Positions 26,527-37,551 of a DNA stretch of 64,000 nucleotides are shown piece by piece. Each line of letters opens with the position of its first letter. Positions within the stretch are counted from its first letter, which is position 1. Below the pieces are notes generated by a model. The model searched no databases. It was not told the origin of the DNA and worked only from the letters and a program-made list of their open reading frames with translations. This DNA is from Psychromonas sp. 14N.309.X.WAT.B.A12 (GTDB lineage: Bacteria > Pseudomonadota > Gammaproteobacteria > Enterobacterales > Psychromonadaceae): positions 62,001 to 126,000 of the forward strand of contig NZ_JAPNXS010000006.1 of assembly GCF_030397575.1 (NCBI RefSeq), in the 5' to 3' direction. Position numbers and translations under genes: made by a program.

Positions 26527-27864
26527 CTAAACTATTTCGTTAAATGTTTCGCCTAACGCATTTATTAAAGAGTCAATTTCAGATTTTTCAGTGGTGAAGG
26601 GTAAACCGAGTTGGATAGTGGCTCCGCCATAACGAATGAAAAAACCCTTTTGCCACATTTTCATACCAATTTGATAAGGTCGTAGTGCAGGATCGCCATT
26701 ATTCGGCGCAATGGTAAAGCCAGCAGCAAAACCATAGTTACGAATATCTACAATATGCTTACAACCTTTTAAACTATGTACAGCCTGTTGAAAGTAATCG
26801 CTCATTGCTTTCACTCTTTCCGGCAATTTTTCTTGCTGCAACAGATCTAATGTAGCCAAACCTGCGGCACAAGCAACAGGATGTGCTGAATAGGTATATC
26901 CATGTGGAAACTCGATCATATGATCGCCACCACTGTTATCCATATAGGTATCGTAAATTTCTTGCTTAGCCACCACAGCACCCATCGGAATAGCGCCATT
27001 AGTAACTTGTTTAGCAATGTTAATCATATCCGGTACGACACCAAAAGCTTCCGAACCAGTTTTTGCCCCCATTCGCCCAAAACTACAAATGACTTCATCA
27101 AATATCAGTAGAATATTATTATCTGTACAGATTTCACGTAGACGATCTAAGTAACCAATAGGTGGAGGGATTACACCTGCAGAGCCAGATAACGGCTCCA
27201 CGATCACCGCAGCAATATTAGAAGCGTCATGTAATGCTATTACATCCAATAACTCTTCCGCTAACGCTTTACCATGTTCAGGCTGTCCTTGACTAAATAT
27301 ATTTTCTGGCAGCATAGTATGACGCAGATGGTCGGCTTCAACAGCAGGGCCAAACATTGCACGATTTCCACCAATCCCCCCCACAGAGATACCGCCAAAG
27401 TTACTACCGTGATACCCCAAACCACGACCAATCAATTTAGTTTTAGTCGCTTGACCTTTTTTACGCCAATAACCACGCGCCATTTTCAAAGAGGTCTCTG
27501 CAGCTTCAGAGCCTGAGCCTGTGTAGAAAACACGGTTTAGGCCTTGTGGCATAAACTCGGTAATCTTTTCAGCTAATTGAAATGATTTCTCATGACCAAA
27601 CTGAAAACCTGGCGAGTAATCAAGTGTTTTGAGCTGTTCGCTAACTGCTTCAGCAATCTCTGGACGGCCATGACCTAAGCCTGTGCACCACAACCCAGAT
27701 AAACCATCAAATATTTTGCGACCAGCATCATCAGTAAAGTATCGACCAGACGCCGATGCAATTATTCTTGGATCTTTTTTGAATTCACGATTTGCAGAAT
27801 AAGGCATCCAATGTGCATCTAATTGTGACTGTGTCAGACTATGATTAACTTGCTTTTTATTCAT
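26527..27864 (-). CDS. Class III omega-amino-acid:pyruvate transaminase (beta-alanine transaminase)
   Basis: A 445-residue fold-type I PLP enzyme. It shows HWMPYSANREFKK at the N-terminus (shared with beta-alanine:pyruvate transaminases), FYTGSGSEAAETSLKMAR for phosphate binding, IFDEVICSFGRMG with the ring-stacking aspartate, and K285 in NIAKQVTNGAIPMG as the Schiff-base lysine. Genomic setting between preA and mmsA indicates it removes the amino group of beta-alanine and beta-aminoisobutyrate. GAGGTG stands five bases before the ATG. Related GABA- or taurine-type transaminases cannot be fully excluded from sequence alone. Confidence 0.9.
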   Translation of the reverse strand: MNKKQVNHSLTQSQLDAHWMPYSANREFKKDPRIIASASGRYFTDDAGRKIFDGLSGLWCTGLGHGRPEIAEAVSEQLKTLDYSPGFQFGHEKSFQLAEKITEFMPQGLNRVFYTGSGSEAAETSLKMARGYWRKKGQATKTKLIGRGLGYHGSNFGGISVGGIGGNRAMFGPAVEADHLRHTMLPENIFSQGQPEHGKALAEELLDVIALHDASNIAAVIVEPLSGSAGVIPPPIGYLDRLREICTDNNILLIFDEVICSFGRMGAKTGSEAFGVVPDMINIAKQVTNGAIPMGAVVAKQEIYDTYMDNSGGDHMIEFPHGYTYSAHPVACAAGLATLDLLQQEKLPERVKAMSDYFQQAVHSLKGCKHIVDIRNYGFAAGFTIAPNNGDPALRPYQIGMKMWQKGFFIRYGGATIQLGLPFTTEKSEIDSLINALGETFNEIV

Positions 27865-27895
27865 AATTCACCTCAAAAAATCTATCAATAACCTA

Positions 27896-29170
27896 TTAAG
27901 CTTCTTCGCGATGCGGATTACGCTCATCTTGCATCCAGTTCATATATGGCTGGCCTTTTGAACGCTCATCCATGGTGATACAGTCATCAACTGGGCAAGT
28001 AATTTCACAGAGGTTACAACCCACACAGTTATCATCGATAATGCCAAAACTATTAGTACCATCTTCATTTGCGGTAACTTCGATAGCTTGATGTGAAGTA
28101 TCTTCACAGGCTTGGTAACAACGACCACAACCAATACATTTATCTTCATCGATGGTTGCAACCACCTTGTAATTCATATTGAGTTTTTTCCAGTCTGTTG
28201 TATTGGGTACAGCCAAACCTTTGAAATCTTCAATCGTTTCGTAGCCTTTACTGTCCATCCAATTTGATAGACCTTCTTTCATTTCAGTGACAATGTTAAA
28301 TCCGTAGATCATGGCAGCAGTACAAACCTGCACAGAACCTGCACCTAGAGAGATAAACTCAGCTGCATCACGCCAGTTACCAATACCACCTATTCCTGAA
28401 ATTGGTAAACCTGCCGTTTCTGGATCACGTGCTATTTCGCCCACCATATTCAATGCAATTGGTTTAACAGCTGGACCACAGTAACCGCCGTGTGTACTTT
28501 TACCATCGACAATTGGACGAGCAGCCATCGCATCTAGGTCAATACTAGTAATAGAATTGATGGTATTAATTAACGACACTGCATCAGCACCACCACTTTT
28601 AGCAGCACGAGCAGGAAAACGTACATCGGTAATGTTTGGGGTTAACTTAACAATTACCGGCATTTTGCTGTGTTCTTTACACCAACGAGTCACCATTTCA
28701 ACGTATTCTGGCACCTGACCAACAGCAGCACCCATCCCACGTTCAGGCATACCATGTGGACATCCGAAGTTAAGCTCAATACCATCTGCACCTGTTGCTT
28801 CTACTTGTTTTAAAATAGTTTTCCAAATTTGCTCTTCACAGGGCATCATTAGTGATACGACCAACGCGCGATCAGGCCAACTTTTTTTAACCGCTTCAAT
28901 TTCTCGTAGGTTAATCTCTAAACTACGGTCAGTGATTAATTCAATATTATTAAAACCAGACACATTACCATTATGGTCATACAGTGCTGAATAACGCGAT
29001 GAAACATTCACGGCAGCAGGATCTTCACCTAACGTTTTCCAAACTACTCCACCCCAACCTGCTTCAAAGGCACGTTCAACGTTATACGCTTTGTCTGTTG
29101 GTGGCGCTGAGGCTAACCAAAATGGATTTGGTGCTTTAATACCTACAAAATCAATTGATAAATCAGCCAT
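27896..29170 (-). CDS. preA: Dihydropyrimidine dehydrogenase (NAD+) subunit PreA
   Basis: A 424-residue protein. The first 300 residues form a DHOD-like FMN barrel with NPFWLASAPPTDK, ELNFGCPHGMPERGMGAAVG and SGIGGIGNWRDA; the C-terminus adds two 4Fe-4S clusters (CIGCGRCYQAC and CVGCNLCEITC). It reduces uracil and thymine at the FMN site using electrons passed from PreT. Length is close to the E. coli protein (about 411). One base separates it from the preT stop, so the two are co-translated. Confidence 0.95.
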   Translation of the reverse strand: MADLSIDFVGIKAPNPFWLASAPPTDKAYNVERAFEAGWGGVVWKTLGEDPAAVNVSSRYSALYDHNGNVSGFNNIELITDRSLEINLREIEAVKKSWPDRALVVSLMMPCEEQIWKTILKQVEATGADGIELNFGCPHGMPERGMGAAVGQVPEYVEMVTRWCKEHSKMPVIVKLTPNITDVRFPARAAKSGGADAVSLINTINSITSIDLDAMAARPIVDGKSTHGGYCGPAVKPIALNMVGEIARDPETAGLPISGIGGIGNWRDAAEFISLGAGSVQVCTAAMIYGFNIVTEMKEGLSNWMDSKGYETIEDFKGLAVPNTTDWKKLNMNYKVVATIDEDKCIGCGRCYQACEDTSHQAIEVTANEDGTNSFGIIDDNCVGCNLCEITCPVDDCITMDERSKGQPYMNWMQDERNPHREEA

Positions 29171-29171
29171 A

Positions 29172-30524
29172 TTATTTCTCCTCAGATGAAGTTAGTTCTT
29201 GATGAATTGCTAATGCCGCTAGTTTTCCCTGTTGCACTGCTTCAACGGTTAAGTCTTGCCCTACCCCTGTACAATCACCGCCAGCAAAGACACCTTCAAT
29301 ACTGGTTAATTGGTTATGGAAAGTCGCCACTTTACCGTTACTAATGGTAGGGATAAGCTGTTCCGTTTGCGGGTAAGCCATTTTTTGGCCAACGGCTTTA
29401 AACACGGCACTACAAGGCACTTCAAACTGCTCCCCAGTGCTTTTTAACTTGCCTTCATCAAGGTAAGTTTTACTAAAGGTCATTGAGCTTAATTTACCTT
29501 GCTCATCGAGGTTAATTTTTTCTGGTTGACTCCATGTTTTTATACGAACTTGGTGGTTTTTAGCGATTTGTTGCTCATGCCCTGTTGCACTCATTTGTGC
29601 TTCGCCACGACGATAAACCAAGGTCACTTCTTCTGTACCTAATCGCTTCAATTGACACGCGATATCAATCGCCGTATTACCCGCACCAATCACCACCGCA
29701 CTGTCCTTTGGAATATCAAGTTGTTCGATATCTGTGGCTTGACGTAACTCTTTAATGAAATCAACAGAGTTTAATACTGAATCGTTATCTTCATGATCTA
29801 AATAAAGCGATGCCGTATCTTGTAAACCAATACTAAGGAACACGGCATCAAACTCATCCTTGAGTGCCGATAAGCTAATATCTTTGCCTAATGCGCGATC
29901 GTAATGCACAGTAATACCGCCAATACTTAAGATAAAATCAACTTCTTCCTGAGCAAAATTTTCGGTTAACTTATATTTAGCAATACCATATTCATTTAAG
30001 CCACCCGCTTTTTGCTGTGCTTCAAACACTTCAACTTCATGACCTAGCAGAGATAAACGATGTGCACAACTTAATCCAGCAGGACCAGCACCAACAACCG
30101 CTACCCTTTTGCCTGTTAATGCAGCTCGCTCAAAAGGATGCCCTTCAAATTCAGCATTATCCGTTGCGTGACGTTGTAATAGCCCTATTTTCACGGGTTC
30201 TTTCTCAGCTTCATGGTTACGTACACAAGCTTGCTCACAAAGAATTTCCGTCGGACAAACACGCGCACAACTCCCTCCCATAATATTTTCTTTATAGATA
30301 GTTTTAGCAGCACCGGTTAAATCATCGGCATGAATACTAGCGATAAAACTAGGAATATTAATTTTAGATGGGCATGCCTTGATACAAGGTGCGTCATAAC
30401 AATAATAACAACGTGAACTTTCGATACCTGCCTGACGCGCACTTAAAGCTGGATTGATGTCCTTAAACATTTGGTCTAATGCTAATTGTTGCTGTGAATA
30501 GTTTACTGAATTGTCCATATTCAT
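29172..30524 (-). CDS. preT: Dihydropyrimidine dehydrogenase (NAD+) subunit PreT
   Basis: A 450-residue flavoprotein of the GltD/PreT type. The N-terminus binds Fe-S clusters (CYYCYDAPCIKACPSKI, then SCARVCPTEILCEQAC), followed by FAD (VAVVGAGPAGLSCAHRL) and NAD(H) (AVVIGAGNTAIDIACQLKR) motifs and a final FAGGDCTG. It takes electrons from NADH and hands them to PreA. Adjacent GTG, ATG and ATG codons are possible starts; the ATG at 30524 has GAGAGG at good distance. It heads the four-gene catabolic operon and is divergent from the rutR-like gene; a RutR-like site lies 87 bp upstream. Confidence 0.95.
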   Translation of the reverse strand: MNMDNSVNYSQQQLALDQMFKDINPALSARQAGIESSRCYYCYDAPCIKACPSKINIPSFIASIHADDLTGAAKTIYKENIMGGSCARVCPTEILCEQACVRNHEAEKEPVKIGLLQRHATDNAEFEGHPFERAALTGKRVAVVGAGPAGLSCAHRLSLLGHEVEVFEAQQKAGGLNEYGIAKYKLTENFAQEEVDFILSIGGITVHYDRALGKDISLSALKDEFDAVFLSIGLQDTASLYLDHEDNDSVLNSVDFIKELRQATDIEQLDIPKDSAVVIGAGNTAIDIACQLKRLGTEEVTLVYRRGEAQMSATGHEQQIAKNHQVRIKTWSQPEKINLDEQGKLSSMTFSKTYLDEGKLKSTGEQFEVPCSAVFKAVGQKMAYPQTEQLIPTISNGKVATFHNQLTSIEGVFAGGDCTGVGQDLTVEAVQQGKLAALAIHQELTSSEEK

Positions 30525-30610
30525 CACTATAACCTCTCCTATTTATAATTAATGTTGCACTATCTTTTTATGGTTAACCCTTTGGACAATGCAAACAACA
30601 AGCCAACTAC

Positions 30611-30626
30611 CTGACCACGAAGTCAA
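30611..30626 (+). promoter_or_regulatory. RutR-like operator A (preT / regulator intergenic region)
   Basis: CTGACCACGAAGTCAA matches 11 of the 14 defined positions of the RutR consensus TTGACCANNTGGTCAA. The bases after it (CAAGTT) are shared with operator B. Binding is inferred. Confidence 0.6.
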
Positions 30627-30814
30627 CAAGTTAGATTAAAAAACAAACACGAGTCTAAGCGATTGTTTTGCTTAGTATAAAAATTAAGCTTATATTAATT
30701 ACTGAGATCGCTTATAAGGCTTTAAATAGTAATCACTTCGATCTAAGATATGAATGTGGAGTAATACTGCACCATGACAAGGCTGTTGCGATAAAACAGT
30801 GCGGAGAATCATTA

Positions 30815-31465
30815 ATGAATGACACTAAAAAAAGTGTAGTAAAACGCCGAAAATCAGCAGATATTCGTAAAGATAACCTACAGTTAATTTTAACCGTAGC
30901 AGAGCAACGCTTTGCTGAATATGGCTACAATGGCACGACTATCTCTTCTATTGCCGAACAAGCTAACCTGCCAAAGTCAAACATTCTCTATTACTTCAAA
31001 ACCAAAGAGGTGCTTTATAAAGAGGTGCTTAGCCAAATTTTAAAGATTTGGATGGTAGATATGGAAGAGATGACTGCCGAGCAACACCCTAAAGAAGCAC
31101 TGAGACACTATATTCTGCTTAAAATAAGGCAGTCTAAGGATCATTCTAATGCTTCCCGCATATTTGCTTCAGAGCTGCTTCACGGGGCGCCCTTTTTACG
31201 TGATAAATTACAAACGGACTTAAAAATACAGTTTATCAGTACCTGCCAAGTGATTCGTGAGTGGATAGCGAAGCAGTGGATGAACCCTATAAGCCCAGAA
31301 CATTTACTGTTTATGATTTGGTCATCAACACAGGCCTATGCGGACTATGGGCTACAAAGTAGTATATTGATGGGAAAAGCAGAATTGGATGATGATGATT
31401 TTGAAACCGGTGCAGAATTGATCACACAAATAGTATTAAGAGGTTGCGGCATTAAGCAATTGTAA
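30815..31465 (+). CDS. TetR-family regulator, RutR-like
   Basis: A 216-residue regulator. The N-terminal HTH covers about residues 25-70 (FAEYGYNGTTISSIAEQANLPKSNILYYFKTKE), and the C-terminal ligand domain contains SRIFASELLHGAPFL and FMIWSSTQAYADYG, as in RutR, which binds uracil. Position inside the pyrimidine cluster supports control of these genes. The start at 30815 has GGAG eight bases upstream; longer in-frame starts upstream have none and would overlap the operator area. Confidence 0.88.
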   Translation: MNDTKKSVVKRRKSADIRKDNLQLILTVAEQRFAEYGYNGTTISSIAEQANLPKSNILYYFKTKEVLYKEVLSQILKIWMVDMEEMTAEQHPKEALRHYILLKIRQSKDHSNASRIFASELLHGAPFLRDKLQTDLKIQFISTCQVIREWIAKQWMNPISPEHLLFMIWSSTQAYADYGLQSSILMGKAELDDDDFETGAELITQIVLRGCGIKQL

Positions 31466-31481
31466 ACTTTTATTCTTAATA

Positions 31482-31524
31482 ACACATTGTAAATTAAGGA
31501 TTTATAACTTTATTTACAATGTGT
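31482..31524. terminator. Hairpin between rutR-like and amidohydrolase genes
   Basis: ACACATTGTAAA pairs perfectly with TTTACAATGTGT over a 19-nt loop, between two convergent genes. Confidence 0.6.
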
Positions 31525-31561
31525 TTAAACAACTGATTGATTGTCTTAGATAAGGCTAATC

Positions 31562-32791
31562 TTAAACCACTTCTGCCATGGTTAACATAGCATTCAACAA
31601 TACAGAGCAGCCTCCTTCACATTCTTCCTGTGTTGTACTTTCAATTTCATTGTGACTAATCCCATCTAAGCAAGGTGTAAATATCATACTCGTAGGCGCA
31701 AAGTCAGAGACATAACAGGCATCATGCCCAGCACCAGCAATGATATCCATATGACTATACCCTAAGTCTTTAGTCGCTTGGCGAACGGCATTTACACAGT
31801 CTTCATTAAAATGAATAGGTTCATAATACCAAAACGGGTCAAGAGCAATCGTTGGGCCCGTTGCCTCTATTTCTTTGATAGCAGCTTTTAACGCGGCATC
31901 CATCTTAGTCAGTTCTTCATCAATCGGGTGACGCAGGTCAATACTCATGGAGATCTCACCTGGAATAGTATTACGTGAGTTAGGCATAACTTGCATAAAG
32001 CCCACTGTGCCACAGCCTGGAGGATGTGCTTTGGCTATCTCTTCAACCTTCAACACTAATTGAGAGCTAGCGATTAATGCATCACTACGCAAGTGCATAG
32101 GCGTTGTACCTGCATGTGATTCACGTCCAGTTAATACAGCATTATACCAACGCTGCCCCTGCCCGCCAGTTACTACACCCACTTGCTTTTCTTCAGCCTC
32201 TAAATAAGGGCCTTGTTCAATATGAGTTTCAAAGAATGCATGAAATTGACGACCTGTTACTGGCGTATCACCCGCAAACCCAATGCGCTCTAGTTCATCA
32301 CCCAAACGTAAACCATCAACATCTTTAGTATCTAATATTTCCTGTAAAGTAAAACGTCCAGAAACCACACCTGAGCCCATCATAGCAGGAGCAAAGCGTG
32401 ATCCCTCTTCATTGGTCCATACTGAAATCTCAATGGGATGTTTGGTTTTAATGCCTTGATCATTCATTGACCGCACCACTTCTAATCCGGCTAATACGCC
32501 ATATACACCATCAAATTTCCCCCCAGTTGGCTGTGTATCAAGGTGGCTACCCGTCCCCACTGGCGGTAGGCTCATATCTTCACCGGGGCGAGTACACATA
32601 ATATTACCTACTGCATCGACCTTGACTGTACAGCCAGCTTCTTCTGCCCACTTTATATATAACTCACGCCCTTGCTTATCCAAATCGGTCAATGCAAGGC
32701 GACAACATCCGCCTTTAGCCGTCCCGCCTATTTTCGCCATTACCATTAAACTATCCCAGAGACGATCACTATTAATTTTTAATGCTTCCAT
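31562..32791 (-). CDS. M20-family Zn amidohydrolase (N-carbamoyl-beta-alanine amidohydrolase / beta-ureidopropionase type)
   Basis: A 409-residue metallo-amidohydrolase of the AllC/beta-ureidopropionase group. Metal and substrate residues lie in GTGSHLDTQPTGGKFDG, WTNEEGSRFAPAMMGSG, FFETHIEQGP, GRESHAGTTPM and AGAGHDACYV. The group also includes allantoate amidohydrolase and L-carbamoylase; the gene neighbourhood makes N-carbamoyl-beta-alanine the best substrate, giving beta-alanine, CO2 and ammonia. Start at 32791 (GGAG seven bases before); an upstream in-frame codon near 32833 is less likely. RutR-like operator B lies about 75 bp upstream. Confidence 0.92.
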   Translation of the reverse strand: MEALKINSDRLWDSLMVMAKIGGTAKGGCCRLALTDLDKQGRELYIKWAEEAGCTVKVDAVGNIMCTRPGEDMSLPPVGTGSHLDTQPTGGKFDGVYGVLAGLEVVRSMNDQGIKTKHPIEISVWTNEEGSRFAPAMMGSGVVSGRFTLQEILDTKDVDGLRLGDELERIGFAGDTPVTGRQFHAFFETHIEQGPYLEAEEKQVGVVTGGQGQRWYNAVLTGRESHAGTTPMHLRSDALIASSQLVLKVEEIAKAHPPGCGTVGFMQVMPNSRNTIPGEISMSIDLRHPIDEELTKMDAALKAAIKEIEATGPTIALDPFWYYEPIHFNEDCVNAVRQATKDLGYSHMDIIAGAGHDACYVSDFAPTSMIFTPCLDGISHNEIESTTQEECEGGCSVLLNAMLTMAEVV

Positions 32792-32865
32792 GTTTGACTC
32801 CAATACAAGTTGATTTAAACGGACATTACGCACACAACATAATTAATTTATTACAATGCAAGATA

Positions 32866-32881
32866 CTGACCAACAGGACAA
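32866..32881 (+). promoter_or_regulatory. RutR-like operator B (upstream of amidohydrolase)
   Basis: CTGACCAACAGGACAA matches 11 of 14 defined RutR positions; together with the following CAAGTT it repeats operator A with few changes. Confidence 0.6.
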
Positions 32882-33106
32882 CAAGTTTTAAGTTTAACAA
32901 CAAGCCTTATATATAGCGAACTGCATACATTTAAAACAAAAAGAATAGATAACAATCATTAACAGTACAATATTTGTGCACCACTATGGTGAGCAAATGC
33001 CCTGATATTGAGCAAGGCCATCTCCTCATTACTATTTGCCAAACCTTTTAAAAAGGGAGCTTAATTGCCTACAAGTAAGTAATGACGCCTATCAAAACAA
33101 CATTTC

Positions 33107-33122
33107 CCGTCCAATTGGTCAG
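33107..33122 (-). promoter_or_regulatory. RutR-like operator C (upstream of dihydropyrimidinase)
   Basis: On the minus strand it reads CTGACCAATTGGACGG, matching 10 of 14 defined RutR positions, with a central palindrome CCAATTGG. It lies 138 bp before the dihydropyrimidinase start. Confidence 0.5.
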
Positions 33123-33163
33123 TTAGTTAGTTATTGGCTTGTTAATTGCAAACCTCTTAATAA

Positions 33164-34699
<1,536 letters not shown>

Positions 34700-34730
34700 T
34701 ACTGAATAACAAATAGATAAGAGAGGTCAT

Positions 34731-35564
34731 ATGTTAGCAACAGAAGAAACGACAATTGTTTCTACGCCAGAAGCCACTGATAAACCTAAGCGAGAAATGA
34801 TCGCCATTGATGATTTGTCGCTTATTTTTCCCAGTAAAGATGGTGATGTGCATGCGCTGTCTAATATTAATTTAAGTATTAAAAGTGGTGATTTTGTTTC
34901 TTTTATCGGCCCTTCTGGCTGCGGTAAAACCACTTTATTACGGGTTATCGCCGATTTAGAAAAAGCCACATCAGGTAACTTAAAAGTTAATGGTACCGAT
35001 GCACAAGATGCACGTTTAAACCGTTTATATGGTTATGTATTCCAAGCGGCGGCTTTATTACCTTGGCGTAACATTCAACAAAATTGTGCCTTGCCTATGG
35101 AGATTTCGGGTTTATCTCCTGCTCAGCAAAACAAACAGATTGATAAATATCTGAAAATGGTTGGTCTTCAAGACTTCCATAAAAAATTCCCTTGGCAGCT
35201 GTCTGGTGGGATGCAGCAACGTGCTTCTATCGCTCGCGCACTGTGTTTAAACCCTGATTTATTATTAATGGACGAGCCCTTTGGCGCATTGGATGAGATC
35301 ACCCGTGACCACATGAATATAGAGTTATTACGGATCTGGAGTGAAACTCAAAAAACCGTGGTCTTTGTCACCCACTCTATTGATGAAGCGGTTTTATTAT
35401 CAACGCATATTGTAGTGATGTCACCTCGCCCAGGACGCGTTGTAAAAGTGATTGAGAGCCCGTTACCAAGATTAAAAACCTTAGCGTTACGTGACGATCC
35501 TGCTTTTCATGCGTTGGCCAGTGAGATTCGAACGGCACTTGCTCACGAGCATGCTATCGATTAA
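34731..35564 (+). CDS. ABC transporter ATP-binding protein (pyrimidine importer candidate)
   Basis: A 277-residue ATPase of the nitrate/taurine/sulfonate class. Walker A is GPSGCGKTT at 60-68, the signature LSGGMQQR begins at 157, Walker B is LLLMDE at 177-182 and the switch is VTHSIDEAVLLS. It drives import with two permeases and an NMT1/THI5-type binding protein encoded next. It lies 31 bp after the dihydropyrimidinase, so I infer import of a pyrimidine or its breakdown intermediate. A hydroxymethylpyrimidine (thiamin precursor) importer has similar parts and is the alternative. Confidence 0.9.
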   Translation: MLATEETTIVSTPEATDKPKREMIAIDDLSLIFPSKDGDVHALSNINLSIKSGDFVSFIGPSGCGKTTLLRVIADLEKATSGNLKVNGTDAQDARLNRLYGYVFQAAALLPWRNIQQNCALPMEISGLSPAQQNKQIDKYLKMVGLQDFHKKFPWQLSGGMQQRASIARALCLNPDLLLMDEPFGALDEITRDHMNIELLRIWSETQKTVVFVTHSIDEAVLLSTHIVVMSPRPGRVVKVIESPLPRLKTLALRDDPAFHALASEIRTALAHEHAID

Positions 35565-35592
35565 TCATAACCGACTAAAGGATTAGACATTT

Positions 35593-36465
35593 ATGAAACA
35601 AAAGCTATTTTCTTTCGTCAGTTTATTCGTCATCGTGATTGCCATATGGTATATCGCGGCATTACTGATGAACGGCAATCAATTGATTAATAATCTAGAG
35701 CGTAAAAATCAATCATGGACTTACCAACAAATCATCGCGGGTGCTTATGATGTGAAACGCCCTATGTTACCTGCACCTCATCAAGTAGGACAAGAGCTGA
35801 TTAAATCGATTATCGATCGCCCTGTCACCTCTAAGCGTTCATTGATTTACCATGCGCAAATCACTTTAAACTCTACCTTGTTAGGCTTTGTATTTGGCTC
35901 TTTATTAGGGATTTTAATTGCAGTGGGCATAGTACATAACAAAACCTTAGAATCAAGTTTAATGCCCTGGGTAATTGCTTCTCAAACCATCCCTATCTTA
36001 GCCATTGCTCCAATGATAGTTGTCGTATTAGGTGCGATTAACATTACCGGCGTGATCCCTAAAGCGATTATTTCCATGTACTTGTCTTTCTTTCCGGTAA
36101 CCATTGCCATGGTAAAAGGCTTACGCTCATCGGATAAGTTACATGAAGAGTTAATGCATACCTACAGCGCTACTGCTAAGGATATCTTCTGGAAGTTACG
36201 TTGGTACTCAGCACAACCTTACCTGTTTGCTAGTTTAAAAGTGGCTATTGCAGCTGCTTTAGTCGGCGCAATTGTGGCTGAATTACCCACTGGCGCACAA
36301 GGTGGATTAGGTGCTCGCTTACTCAGTGGTTCCTATTATGGTCAAACAGAACAAATCTGGTCTGCACTGATTGTTGCCGCTACTTTAGGCTCTATTTTAG
36401 TGTGGTTAGTAGGCATTGCAGAAAGAGTCCTGTTACGCCGCCGAGGAGAACTTGATCATGCCTAA
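35593..36465 (+). CDS. ABC transporter permease, first
   Basis: A 290-residue membrane protein with six main helices. A binding-protein-dependent transport domain (about 90-280) includes LVGAIVAELPTGAQGGLGARLLSGSYYG, the EAA-loop equivalent LMHTYSATAKDIFWKLRWYSAQP, and MPWVIASQTIPILAIAPM typical of the SsuC/TauC class. The N-terminal 80 residues before it are unusually long. Its stop overlaps the start of the second permease, so the two form a heterodimer encoded in tandem. Confidence 0.9.
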   Translation: MKQKLFSFVSLFVIVIAIWYIAALLMNGNQLINNLERKNQSWTYQQIIAGAYDVKRPMLPAPHQVGQELIKSIIDRPVTSKRSLIYHAQITLNSTLLGFVFGSLLGILIAVGIVHNKTLESSLMPWVIASQTIPILAIAPMIVVVLGAINITGVIPKAIISMYLSFFPVTIAMVKGLRSSDKLHEELMHTYSATAKDIFWKLRWYSAQPYLFASLKVAIAAALVGAIVAELPTGAQGGLGARLLSGSYYGQTEQIWSALIVAATLGSILVWLVGIAERVLLRRRGELDHA

Positions 36466-37408
36466 GACATTAAAAAATTGTATTTATATCGCTTTAATAC
36501 TACTGCAATTGGGTTTAGTGATATTTACCGAAACAGGTTTCTACGATGCCTTTTCATTGCTCGTTTTGTTATTAATCGCAGCTGCCTACAGTATGGCAAT
36601 GCTTTTAGGGCAATTAACTTCACTGGAAAATAAACACACATCAATCAAACCATTAATCCCAGGGCTATTTGCATTTATGCTGATATTAACCTGGGAGAGT
36701 ATTGTGAAAGGTTTTGCTATTTCGCCTATTTTAATGCCAACCCCTAGTAATATATTTTATGCATTAATCAATAATATCCCAATGTTATGGGCCGACTTCA
36801 AACAAACCTACTTAAAAGCCGTATTAGCTGGTTATTTCATTGGTTGTCTTTCTGGTTTTCTGGTGGCGCAATGGGCGGTCAGAAATAAAGTGCTGAAAGA
36901 TGCGCTCATGCCATTAGGTAACTTTATGTCTGCAATTCCGATTGTTGGTATCGCACCGATCATGGTGATGTGGTTTGGGTTCGACTGGCAGTCTAAAGCG
37001 GCGGTAATTGTTATAATGACCTTCTTTCCTATGTTCATTAATACTCTAACAGGCTTACAGTCGACTGATGCGCTACATAACGATTTAATGCATACCTATG
37101 CAGCTAAAAAATCACAAATATTCTTCAAAAATCAATTACCTAATGCCCTTCCATTTATTTTTAATGCATTGAAGTTAAATTCTGCATTAGCCTTAATCGG
37201 GGCGATTGTTGCTGAATTCTTTGGCACACCAATCGTTGGCATGGGATTTCGAATTTCGACCGAGGTAGGTCGAATGAATATGGACTTGGTGTGGGCCACT
37301 ATCGTAGTGGCTGCTATTGCAGGTTCATTAAGTTATGGGGCACTTGCTTTATTAGAGAAGTCCTTATTGTTTTGGCACCCCTCGTACCGAGAAGGTAAAA
37401 ACAGTTAA
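36458..37408 (+). CDS. ABC transporter permease, second
   Basis: A 316-residue permease related to the previous one. It has two extra N-terminal helices (about 5-60), then the transport domain with MSAIPIVGIAPIMVMWFGF, the loop LMHTYAAKKSQIFFKNQLPNALP and LALIGAIVAEFFGTPIVGMG. The ATG at 36458 overlaps the preceding gene by 8 bp and has GAGGAGAA upstream, implying coupled translation; a longer in-frame start at 36416 is rejected. Together the pair makes the membrane pore of the importer. Confidence 0.9.
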   Translation: MPKTLKNCIYIALILLQLGLVIFTETGFYDAFSLLVLLLIAAAYSMAMLLGQLTSLENKHTSIKPLIPGLFAFMLILTWESIVKGFAISPILMPTPSNIFYALINNIPMLWADFKQTYLKAVLAGYFIGCLSGFLVAQWAVRNKVLKDALMPLGNFMSAIPIVGIAPIMVMWFGFDWQSKAAVIVIMTFFPMFINTLTGLQSTDALHNDLMHTYAAKKSQIFFKNQLPNALPFIFNALKLNSALALIGAIVAEFFGTPIVGMGFRISTEVGRMNMDLVWATIVVAAIAGSLSYGALALLEKSLLFWHPSYREGKNS

Positions 37409-37551
37409 TGCTATCTAATTAATTCAACCAGCAAAGATAAAAATGGGTGCTGTATTCATGTAGTGCACAATGGGTACAACACCAATTAATACAACAAGCT
37501 GTTGAATTCAATTAGTTTTACGTCACTTTACAATAGAAAAGGGAATAAACT

